From an uncultured Veillonellaceae bacterium (GTDB lineage: Bacteria; Bacillota; Negativicutes; Selenomonadales; Selenomonadaceae), in the NCBI GenBank assembly GCA_900315615.1, contig OMZT01000083.1:1-41900 (forward strand): DNA of 41,900 nt, written 5' to 3'. A model generated the notes under the pieces. It saw nothing but the letters and a program-made list of their open reading frames with translations, had not been told where the DNA came from and did not search any database. Below, piece by piece: positions 1-6,376 of this stretch (position 1 is the stretch's first letter; every line of letters begins with the position of its first letter). The translations under genes and the position numbers were made by a program.

Positions 1-34
1 ACGCTGTAGGTGCAAGGTGTCTATGTAATAGTAC

Positions 35-62
35 CTGACATTGTTCCGCTAATCTGTATAAT
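35..62 (+). promoter_or_regulatory. Candidate sigma-A promoter, upstream of tandem pair
   Basis: A -35 element CTGACA (35-40) is separated by 16 bases from a perfect -10 TATAAT (57-62). It points toward the broken helix-turn-helix gene at 130. Five of six bases match the -35 consensus. It is one of two promoter-like elements within 110 bases. Confidence 0.5.
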
Positions 63-97
63 ATTATTACGCAAAATCCCACATTATACCGCTAACG

Positions 98-106
98 TGA
101 TATAAT
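98..106 (+). promoter_or_regulatory. Extended -10 promoter, downstream of tandem pair
   Basis: A perfect TATAAT (101-106) is preceded by TG at 98-99, the extended -10 arrangement. The -35 position 17 bases upstream (CCCACA, 78-83) is poor, as is usual for extended -10 promoters. Transcription would begin near 113, just before the ATG at 130. Confidence 0.5.
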
Positions 107-129
107 GGGGAAATTGGAAGTGTGGCAAC

Positions 130-353
130 ATGTATATGACAGCGAAGCAGGCGGCGGAAAAATGGGGTATCTCAGACAGAAGGATTCGTGCTCTCTGCTC
201 CGCCGGTAAAATCCCGGGAGCCTATCGGGAGGGGCGAAGCTGGAAGATACCTACGGACGCGCCAAAGCCACCAGCGTACTGAACCACTTGATTGACAAGG
301 GGCTGGTCGTTCGCGTTGACAATGGGCGGGGACCCAAATATAAAAAGGCTTAG
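130..353 (+). pseudogene. Broken HTH gene: excisionase-type helix-turn-helix fused out of frame to a winged-helix tail
   Basis: From ATG 130 a 50-codon frame (stop TGA 280-282) encodes an intact HTH_17/excisionase-like domain: MTAKQAAEKWGIS at residues 3-15, then an RRIRALC helix and a GRSWKIP wing. This type is common in small DNA-binding proteins found beside Fic or mobile-element genes. In another frame, about codon 255 to stop TAG 351-353, the sequence reads as a winged-helix C-terminus (SVLNHLIDKGLVV, then GRGPKYKK) like the tails of Fic- or AlbA-type regulators. Both readings make sense across 255-269, so the two remnants probably joined there by deletion. The 50-residue N-terminal part may still be made; the tail is not translated in frame. 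Function of the remnant is unknown. Confidence 0.6.
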
Positions 354-404
354 CCATACGATGGATTTTGTGCCAGATTCGACAGTTAAGGGGGGGCAGT
401 CAAT

Positions 405-1805
405 ATGGCAATGCTCCAAAAAATCAAATTTTCCATTGGCGGATTTTTTTCGACGACAACAACGGTTCATGTCAGAAATAAAGGTGGCAAGCTAAGGGGC
501 AAGAGTAATCAAATGCCGCCGTCAGGCCAGGATTTGCACTGCGTCCTGGAATTGAGTGGCGAGGCATGCCAGGCGTGGCTGCTTGAGTTTGAAGCTCTTG
601 ACATAGAAAATTGGGAGGACGAATATGTAGATCCTCACGTACTTGATGGGACGCAGTGGTCGCTAAAGTGTAAATGGAAGGATGGCAAACAAAAGCGCAT
701 AGGTGGGAGCAATGCTTATCCTGAACAATGGCGAAGCCTTTTACACCTTTTGGGGCAATTCGAACCGTCTCTTTTGACGGAAATGGAAACAGACGATGAT
801 GAAACGGATAAAACACCGACAAATAAAATCATGTACGCCAGCGTGGTTTTTGGCAGCGGTGGCAAAGCGTATCATTATATCTCCGATGATCCTAGCCTAA
901 AGATTGGTGATCGGTGCATCGTGCCCACAGGACCCGGCAATGATGAGACTATCGCCGAGGTAGTCGCTATAGAGTACTGCACGGAGACGGACGCGCCTTA
1001 TCCGCCAGGTCGCACAAAGCATATTTTGAGGAAATACATTGCTGTGCACGAAGAAGGGGCGGAAGAGAGCGAGGACATGCAAGAAGACCTGGACGAGATG
1101 CAGGCTTTGATAGATAGGGAAGAGTGGAGTGACCTGCTTGACTGGGCGCGGGAGCACCATGATGACCAGCGTCCAGGTATGGGGCTCAAAGTCTTGGATG
1201 CTTACGAACTATGTAGCAAAGCGGGCTTGGATGACTATGGCGACATTGCACTGGATATCGGTGCGCTCTACTACAGTGGTCTGTCTGTACCGCAGGATTA
1301 CGCGAAAGCGATGGAGTACTATGAGCAGTCAGCCAGAATAGGCAATCTGCGTGCTTTGGGGAACCTGGGTTATTGTTATTACTATGGCCGCTCCGTACCA
1401 CAGGATTATGCTAAGGCCTATCATTACTTTATTCTGGGAGTTCTCCTGGGGAATGATCCCAACTGCCTGTATAAGCTTGGAGATATGTATCTGAATGGCT
1501 ATCATGTGGCAGCAAATGAGGATTATGCATTCCAGCTTTATCAGCTCGCTTGGGATGCCAATAAAGAATATGGGGATTTCTTCACGCCGGATATTTACTT
1601 TCGTCTTGGGAAATGCTATTTGCAGGGAATTGGCACCAGATGTGACAAGGAAGAGGCGCATGGGTATCTGAGCCGGGCTCTGGATGGTTTCTATCGCAGA
1701 CGCAAGGATGACCCGTTCGTAGGCAAATTAATATCTTCCTGTGAAAAAATACTACGCGATCTGGAGCAAGATATGCAGCATGAAATAGTGGGATATAGGC
1801 ACTGA
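405..1805 (+). CDS. Three-part protein with C-terminal Sel1-like repeats
   Basis: The protein has 466 residues. Residues 1-125 resemble a widespread uncharacterised domain with DGTQWSL (81-87) and GSNAYPE (101-107). Residues 141-212 (YASVVFG, IGDRCIVPTG, TKHILRK) look like a small beta-barrel of the kind seen at the N-terminus of PriA-type proteins. Residues 275-430 are Sel1-like helical repeats, with two copies of VPQDYAKA at 295-302 and 331-338. Sel1 repeats are known protein-interaction scaffolds; the role here is not known. There is no signal peptide, so a cytoplasmic location is likely. ATG 405 is preceded by a run of G at 391-396 that can serve as ribosome binding site. The crcB start follows the stop by 18 bases, but a shared function is not evident. 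Confidence 0.75.
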   Translation: MAMLQKIKFSIGGFFSTTTTVHVRNKGGKLRGKSNQMPPSGQDLHCVLELSGEACQAWLLEFEALDIENWEDEYVDPHVLDGTQWSLKCKWKDGKQKRIGGSNAYPEQWRSLLHLLGQFEPSLLTEMETDDDETDKTPTNKIMYASVVFGSGGKAYHYISDDPSLKIGDRCIVPTGPGNDETIAEVVAIEYCTETDAPYPPGRTKHILRKYIAVHEEGAEESEDMQEDLDEMQALIDREEWSDLLDWAREHHDDQRPGMGLKVLDAYELCSKAGLDDYGDIALDIGALYYSGLSVPQDYAKAMEYYEQSARIGNLRALGNLGYCYYYGRSVPQDYAKAYHYFILGVLLGNDPNCLYKLGDMYLNGYHVAANEDYAFQLYQLAWDANKEYGDFFTPDIYFRLGKCYLQGIGTRCDKEEAHGYLSRALDGFYRRRKDDPFVGKLISSCEKILRDLEQDMQHEIVGYRH

Positions 1806-1823
1806 AGTGGAAAGGATGGTTTC

Positions 1824-2219
1824 ATGCCACAGGTGTGCTTGGTGTTTTTAGGCGGTGGGCTGGGGGCAGTTTGCCGTTATCTCGTCACGACGCAGGTCGG
1901 TGCGCGCTTCGGTACGGTTTTCCCTTTCGGCACGCTGACGGTCAATACGGTGGGCAGCTTTCTCATGGGCTTGATTATGGGCGTGCTGCTATTGCTTGCT
2001 GAGCAAGCACACTTCGTGGCGGGGCCGTGGAAACTGTTGTTGACGGTCGGCTTCCTCGGAGGGTTTACCACGTTCTCATCGTTTTCCATGGAGACGCTGA
2101 CGCTTCTGCGCGGTGGCAGCTACCTTTATGCAGCGTTTAATGTGCTCGCTAATCTTGCCTGCGGTTTTGTTGCCGTCGTGGGCGGTTTTGCGCTTGGGCG
2201 CATACTTTTGCGCGTGTGA
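1824..2219 (+). CDS. crcB: Fluoride channel CrcB/FluC
   Basis: This 131-residue membrane protein belongs to the CrcB/Fluc family, small dual-topology dimers that let fluoride leave the cell. Four hydrophobic segments are visible. Family signatures include the N-terminal GGGLGAVCRY (residues 10-19), the FGTLTVNTVGSF segment, and GGFTTFSSFSMET, which holds the pore-lining Phe/Ser residues. The length is normal for the family. ATG 1824 follows a GGAAAGGATGG stretch. Only one copy is present here, consistent with a homodimer, whereas some Firmicutes carry a pair. I saw no fluoride riboswitch upstream; the region before it is the coding end of the Sel1 gene. The next gene starts 16 bases after the stop and is probably co-transcribed. 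Confidence 0.93.
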   Translation: MPQVCLVFLGGGLGAVCRYLVTTQVGARFGTVFPFGTLTVNTVGSFLMGLIMGVLLLLAEQAHFVAGPWKLLLTVGFLGGFTTFSSFSMETLTLLRGGSYLYAAFNVLANLACGFVAVVGGFALGRILLRV

Positions 2220-2235
2220 AGCTGGAGGCGATACT

Positions 2236-2961
2236 ATGAGCATCGAAACAGAGATTTTTCGGCGCTACCGGTTGGATGAGGCGCGGTGCTTCGCGTATGG
2301 TTTTCAGCGTGTGGATGGGGGCTGGCGTTATGAACGGACGTTCCTAGATGGCGCGTTCCGGGCTGCCTTGACGATCGATGCGACAGGGCAGGTGACGGGG
2401 AGCGTCATCGACACGATGACGGACGAGGAGTATCTGCCGCTTAGGCAGACGAATCCTGCGGGCAACTATGTTTACGGCGTGCGCTATGCGTATGAGGAGC
2501 TTTTGCGCAGCATCGCGGAGGATTGCTTCGTTCGTGTGCCGTTCGCGTCGGCGCAGGCAAACCGCATTTCTAAGCGAGTGCGTGAAACGTGGGGTGATAC
2601 ACCGGAGTTTCCGTGGAAGGAAAAAGCGTATGCGGCAAGCGGCGTGTTTCGTCATCCTGCGACGCAGAAGTGGTATGGTCTTATCATGCCGGTCGCGTGG
2701 ACAAAGCTCGTGCCGGGGCGGGACGGGCGCGTGGAAATCCTCAATGTCAAGGTCACTGATGCCGCCCGTGCGATCGAGCAAGACGGCTGCTACCCCGCCT
2801 ATCATATGAATAAGCGGTATTGGATTTCTATCGCACTCGACGATACGGTGACGGACGAGGAGGTCTGGACATTTCTAGTCGAGAGTCATGCGTTCTCAGC
2901 AAAGGGGAAGAGAGCAGTGAAGTGTACGAGAGACACGACAGCCGCGAAAGGGAAGAAATGA
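2236..2961 (+). CDS. MmcQ/YjbR-family protein
   Basis: The protein has 241 residues. The second half matches the MmcQ/YjbR (DUF419) fold: FPWKEKAYAASGVFRHP, KWYGLIM, then a VEILNVKV strand, the AYHMNKRYWISIALDD strand and a final VTDEEVWTFLVESHAFS helix. Family members adopt a CyaY-like or double-wing DNA-binding fold, and their biochemical role is poorly defined. The N-terminal 100 residues look like an extra domain found in longer YjbR proteins. The start ATG 2236 has GGAGG eight bases upstream; longer in-frame readings would overlap crcB and are rejected. The stop overlaps the next gene's start as ATGA, so it is translationally coupled to a DNA glycosylase gene, which supports a DNA-related role by context only. 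Confidence 0.82.
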   Translation: MSIETEIFRRYRLDEARCFAYGFQRVDGGWRYERTFLDGAFRAALTIDATGQVTGSVIDTMTDEEYLPLRQTNPAGNYVYGVRYAYEELLRSIAEDCFVRVPFASAQANRISKRVRETWGDTPEFPWKEKAYAASGVFRHPATQKWYGLIMPVAWTKLVPGRDGRVEILNVKVTDAARAIEQDGCYPAYHMNKRYWISIALDDTVTDEEVWTFLVESHAFSAKGKRAVKCTRDTTAAKGKK

Positions 2962-3614
2962 TGCTGACTTCAAGGAAATTATACAACTGCCTGCTTGATA
3001 CTTTCGGCCCGTCTGAAGGCTGGCCAGGTAATACCGTCACGATCATGGCGACTGCCGTCATGGTGCAGAATACGGCGTGGACGGCGGTCGTGCGGGCGAT
3101 GGAGCGCTTTCCGCATGAGCTCACGGCGAAGTATCTGCTAGCATTGTCCGTGGAGGAATTGATGGACTACATCCGCCCGTGCGGCTTCATGCGGCGGAAA
3201 GCCGAGACGATCCAGACGGTCATGGCGTGGTATGGACGGTACGGCTTTGATGCGGCGAAGGTGGAGGCCACGACACAGGAGCGGCTGCGCGAGGAGCTTT
3301 TGGCGATTAAGGGTATCGGCGAGGAGACGGCGGACGTGATTCTACTCTATGCGTTCCACAAGCCGGTGTTCGTGCTCGATGCGTACACGAGACGCTTGCT
3401 CTTGCGGCTTGGCAGTACGGCACGGACGGATGCAGAGCGGAGGGCGTGGTTCACGGCAGACGTGCCGGAGACAGATGCGGTGTACGCTGACTACCATTGG
3501 CTGCTCTTGGAACATGGCAAACGCTACTGCAAGAAGCAGCCGCTGTGCGACGAGTGCCCGCTCGCCGATGCGTGCGCAAAAAAACGGGCTGGACGAAGGA
3601 GGCGGGCGGCATGA
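2958..3614 (+). CDS. Endonuclease III-like HhH-GPD DNA glycosylase, iron-sulfur type
   Basis: This 218-residue protein has a helix-hairpin-helix (IKGIGEETADVI, about 117-128) followed by the catalytic Asp in VFVLDAYTRR (D141). A C-terminal 4Fe-4S motif uses Cys 191, 197, 200 and 206, spaced C-X5-C-X2-C-X5-C. The position of the endonuclease III catalytic Lys (GRKTA in E. coli Nth) is Glu here (GEETA). A monofunctional glycosylase is therefore expected, like the MagIII/HP0602 3-methyladenine group, rather than an AP lyase. It would remove damaged bases to begin base-excision repair. ATG 2958 overlaps the previous stop as ATGA; ATG 2961 is equally possible. Substrate is inferred from family resemblance and neighbours. 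Confidence 0.88.
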   Translation: MMLTSRKLYNCLLDTFGPSEGWPGNTVTIMATAVMVQNTAWTAVVRAMERFPHELTAKYLLALSVEELMDYIRPCGFMRRKAETIQTVMAWYGRYGFDAAKVEATTQERLREELLAIKGIGEETADVILLYAFHKPVFVLDAYTRRLLLRLGSTARTDAERRAWFTADVPETDAVYADYHWLLLEHGKRYCKKQPLCDECPLADACAKKRAGRRRRAA

Positions 3615-4222
3615 TTGACTACGGGCAGGAGGAAATGGACTACCTCTCAGGCAAAGATCCGGTCATGGCGCGGCTCATCGCGCATTACGGTCATTTCGAA
3701 CGCGGCGTGGAGGAGACGGTGTTTTCGTCGCTCGTCACGCATATCGTAAGCCAGATGCTTTCGAACAAGGTCGGGGCGGTGCTGAATGGTCGCCTGCATG
3801 CGCTTGTCGGCGTGTACACGCCGGAGAATATCCTGAGCCAGCCGCGAGGCAGTATCAAGGGCATCGGCATCAGCCAACGCAAGGCGGACTACATCGTCAA
3901 TCTAGCAAAGGGAGCAGCAGAAGGACGATATGATTTCGATGCTTTGACGGGGATGACGGATGCGGAGGTCGTGGCGTATCTCTGCAAGATTCAAGGCGTG
4001 GGAAAATGGACGGCAGAGATGATTGCGGAGTTCACGCTCGGTAGGCTTGATATTTTCAGCTACGGCGATGCTGCCTTGCGCGGCGGCATGGTGAAGGCGC
4101 ATGGCTTCAAGACGCTCTCGAAGCTCAGGTTTAAGCGCTACCGCAAGAAATACGCGCCGTACTGCTCGGTCGCATCACTCTATTATTATGCGGTGAATGA
4201 TGATGACGATGCGTGGCTATAA
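3611..4222 (+). CDS. AlkA-like DNA-3-methyladenine glycosylase
   Basis: This 203-residue HhH-GPD protein has the hairpin IQGVGKWTAEMIAE (about 127-140) and a catalytic Asp in DIFSYGDAALR (D153), matching the AlkA pattern of Trp-Thr-Ala after the hairpin. It lacks the N-terminal domain of E. coli AlkA and has no Fe-S cysteine cluster. It is a minimal glycosylase-2 family member, expected to excise 3-methyladenine and other alkylated purines. The start ATG 3611 overlaps the upstream glycosylase stop as ATGA, so the two glycosylases are translationally coupled. Codons in 1824-4222 look more GC-rich than in the two methyltransferase genes that follow, so the segments may have different histories. 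Confidence 0.88.
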   Translation: MIDYGQEEMDYLSGKDPVMARLIAHYGHFERGVEETVFSSLVTHIVSQMLSNKVGAVLNGRLHALVGVYTPENILSQPRGSIKGIGISQRKADYIVNLAKGAAEGRYDFDALTGMTDAEVVAYLCKIQGVGKWTAEMIAEFTLGRLDIFSYGDAALRGGMVKAHGFKTLSKLRFKRYRKKYAPYCSVASLYYYAVNDDDDAWL

Positions 4223-4281
4223 AAAAGCGAAGATATTTAAATATGTCGCAGCTTAGGAGCAACTCAAAAAAGGGTATAGGC

Positions 4282-4298
4282 CATGCAAGATTTGCATG
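4282..4298. repeat. Perfect inverted repeat upstream of the first methyltransferase gene
   Basis: CATGCAA (4282-4288) and TTGCATG (4292-4298) form a perfect seven-base inverted repeat with a three-base centre. It lies 22 bases before ATG 4320 and upstream of the GGAGG ribosome site. The geometry suits an operator for a dimeric regulator or a short RNA hairpin. No U-tract follows, so it is not a terminator. Confidence 0.4.
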
Positions 4299-4319
4299 AA
4301 AAATTATGGAGGTAATACC

Positions 4320-4853
4320 ATGCACTATACGTCGATATACCAGTCGCCCGTTGGCGAAATCCTTTTAGCTGCTGACGAAGCAGGTGTTGTTGGCATTTGG
4401 TTTAAGGGTGAAAAGTATTTTGCCTATTGCCTGGATGAAGAAAATGAGCCAAGGGAAACGGATATCATCAAAGAGGTGAAACGCTGGCTCGATATATATT
4501 TTGAAGGAAAAGATCCTGAATTTACCCCGCCGTTACACATGATTGGAACGCCGTTTCAGATCGAGGTGTGGAATATTTTAAGAGAAATCCCTTTTGGCGA
4601 AACAACGACGTATAAAGAAATTGCAAGAAAGATTGCGAAAAACAGAGGCATAGAAAGGATGTCGGCTCAGGCGGTCGGGACAGCAGTAGGAAAAAATAGT
4701 ATAAATCTTATTGTGCCCTGTCATAGAGTCGTTGGTACAAATAACAGTTTGGCGGGCTACGCCGGTGGTATTGATAAAAAAATCACATTTTTGAAGCTTG
4801 AAGGGTCATACAAGGATGAATATTTTGTCCCTAAGCACAGTACAACACCATGA
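4320..4853 (+). CDS. ogt: Methylated-DNA--protein-cysteine methyltransferase (Ogt/MGMT)
   Basis: This 177-residue suicide repair protein takes the methyl group of O6-methylguanine (or O4-methylthymine) onto its own cysteine. The acceptor Cys134 lies in IVPCHRV. The DNA-binding helix region TPFQIEVWNILREIPFGETTTY (77-98), the helix with QAVGTAVGKN, and the Asn of GKNSINLIVPCHR fit the Ogt family, and the N-terminal ribonuclease-like domain is present. Length is normal. GGAGG ends about six bases before ATG 4320, fixing the start. The stop overlaps the next gene's start as ATGA. Codons are AT-richer than in the glycosylase genes before it, which hints at separate acquisition. Confidence 0.93.
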   Translation: MHYTSIYQSPVGEILLAADEAGVVGIWFKGEKYFAYCLDEENEPRETDIIKEVKRWLDIYFEGKDPEFTPPLHMIGTPFQIEVWNILREIPFGETTTYKEIARKIAKNRGIERMSAQAVGTAVGKNSINLIVPCHRVVGTNNSLAGYAGGIDKKITFLKLEGSYKDEYFVPKHSTTP

Positions 4854-5179
4854 TGAGTGAAGATTTAATTTACGAGATCCTTTCCGTTGTCGGAGAAATA
4901 CCGGAAGGTAAGGTCGCAACATATGGTCAGATTGCACGGTTGATTGGTAGGGATAAGAACGCACGTCTTGTAGGAAAGGTTCTTTCTATGGCAGAGTTTT
5001 ACGGCAATTACCCGTGCCATAGAGTTGTAAACCATGCGGGGCGACTTGTGCCAGGCTGGTCGGAGCAGCGATTATTGCTCATGGCAGAGGGCGTTGAGAT
5101 GAAAAACTCAAACCATGTAAATTTACGGAGTGTCAGTGGGACTGTTAAAAAAAGATTTAAACCTATCTGCCCCAATTAA
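4850..5179 (+). CDS. Small second MGMT-family protein
   Basis: This 109-residue protein consists of just the C-terminal MGMT domain: a winged-helix part (VGEIPEGKVATYGQIARLIG, residues 14-33) and the active-site segment NYPCHRVV with Cys56. Because the cysteine is kept, it is not a Trp-containing alkyltransferase-like (ATL) protein by motif, although its size and lack of an N-terminal domain resemble ATLs. It could be an active alkyl acceptor or a lesion-binding partner. The region after the active site is short (GRLVPGWSEQRLLLMAEGVE) and the tail is basic. It overlaps the upstream methyltransferase gene as ATGA and must be co-translated with it. Two adjacent ATGs (4850, 4853) are both possible starts. 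Confidence 0.85.
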   Translation: MMSEDLIYEILSVVGEIPEGKVATYGQIARLIGRDKNARLVGKVLSMAEFYGNYPCHRVVNHAGRLVPGWSEQRLLLMAEGVEMKNSNHVNLRSVSGTVKKRFKPICPN

Positions 5180-5400
5180 ACCGGACGGATGTCAACGGAG
5201 CAATCTATAGGAACTTCGGAAGCTGTACATTCATAAAAGATTAATCGATGCTTTGAGGTAGATGAGAGTGAGACAATACGGTTAAGCTTCTGTTAGATAT
5301 TGATTTTTGACTTAAGGAATGAAAGTCGGGTTTCGATAAAAGTATAGAAATCGAATTAATGGTATGGGCTGGAGACGGTCCGGAGGGAAGTGGAAAGATA

Positions 5401-6285
5401 ATGAGAAAGAGAAGCTTTTTAGCAGGGACTTTCGCGTTACTTGCCGTACTGATGTTCAGCATGGCAACTGTTTTTGCTGCAGGTGCTGATTTTGGCACGG
5501 GTGTGATAACGGCAGAAGGATATGGAGTTGCTCCAGCTAATGCACGTACACAGGGACAAGCCAGGGCACTTGCGAGGCGTGCTGCCATGGTTGATGCATA
5601 TCGCAATCTGGCAGAACAGATCAAAGGAGTAAACCTGGATGCCGATACCACGATTGAAAATATGGTAACGACAAGTGATGTAATCCACACCAGGACGAGT
5701 GCACTGATAAAAGGTGCGCGTCCAATCTCTGAGAAATATAATTCTGATGGTTCATATCAGGTAACGGTAGAGGTTTCAATCTATGGCGTGACCGATTCAC
5801 TGGCGAGTGCAGTCCTTCCAAAGAATGAGACGCAAGAGGCATTTCCGAGTGTCTCATCAGGGGCAATGATTTCAAGTCTCCCATCTGTGAGCGACAACCC
5901 GACATATGCGTCATCTGCAGCACCAGTGCCGTATGATGCACAGAATGTGAAGGCGGCTGGAAACTTTACGGGACTCATCGTAGACTGCAGGGGGCTGGGG
6001 CTTGTTCCTATGATGTCACCTGTTATCCGTAATGCTGAAAGCCAGCCAATTTATGGATATAAGAACCTGAACTACAAGAAGGTTATTGCAAAGGGAATGG
6101 CCGGATATGCTACGAATATGTCAGGCGCATCACGTGCTGGCAGCAATCCTATGGTCGTGAAGGCTGTGCGCCTTGAAGGACATAACGGCTACCCTGTTGT
6201 TGCTACGGCTGATGCTAATCGCATTCTTGTAGAGAATGCGGCTTCGGGTTTCTTGGATAATTGCAATGTCGTTTTCCTCCGCTGA
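5401..6285 (+). CDS. Exported LPP20/FlgP-like protein
   Basis: The protein has 294 residues and begins with a clear Sec signal peptide (basic RKR, a hydrophobic stretch to about residue 24, AxA-type cleavage near FAAG). There is no lipobox Cys, so it should be released to the periplasm or surface rather than lipidated. Residues 35-130 match the LPP20 pattern (ARALARRAAMVDAYRNLAEQI, with conserved Ala/Arg spacing), shared by Vibrio and Campylobacter FlgP outer-membrane flagellar proteins. The C-terminal half (GLIVDCRGLGLVPMMSP, SRAGSNPMVVKA) recurs in longer LPP20 proteins. ATG 5401 was chosen because it opens the signal peptide; an earlier in-frame ATG at 5359 would put polar residues in front. 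The 221 bases before it show no convincing promoter. Its role is unknown. Confidence 0.78.
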   Translation: MRKRSFLAGTFALLAVLMFSMATVFAAGADFGTGVITAEGYGVAPANARTQGQARALARRAAMVDAYRNLAEQIKGVNLDADTTIENMVTTSDVIHTRTSALIKGARPISEKYNSDGSYQVTVEVSIYGVTDSLASAVLPKNETQEAFPSVSSGAMISSLPSVSDNPTYASSAAPVPYDAQNVKAAGNFTGLIVDCRGLGLVPMMSPVIRNAESQPIYGYKNLNYKKVIAKGMAGYATNMSGASRAGSNPMVVKAVRLEGHNGYPVVATADANRILVENAASGFLDNCNVVFLR

Positions 6286-6321
6286 CCTCGCAGGAGGATA
6301 TGAGAATATGGTCTAGGCAGG

Positions 6322-6353
6322 CGGTCGGCAGAGTGTTATGTATCTGCCGACCG
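6322..6353 (+). other. Strong intercistronic RNA hairpin
   Basis: Arms 6322-6332 (CGGTCGGCAGA) and 6343-6353 (TCTGCCGACCG) pair perfectly over eleven bases around a ten-base loop, with two more G-U pairs possible outside. Only three T residues follow, so it is a weak terminator at best. It may attenuate transcription or protect the 3' end of the upstream mRNA. An in-frame ATG at 6338 falls in the loop. Confidence 0.75.
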
Positions 6354-6376
6354 TTTCGCAGGTTGAGGAGGTAGGC

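Noticed and set aside
2468-2809. 113-codon plus-strand frame inside the YjbR-family gene
   Set aside because: Arg/Cys-rich out-of-frame reading of GC-rich DNA; the overlapping gene is well supported.
5307-5312. TTGACT as a -35 element for the LPP20-like gene
   Set aside because: No -10 hexamer occurs at a 15-19 base spacing; the nearest candidate is about 22 bases away.
6338-6376. Earlier ATG for the second exported protein
   Set aside because: It lies in the loop of a strong hairpin, lacks a ribosome site, and would put polar residues before the signal peptide; ATG 6377 has GAGGAGG upstream.
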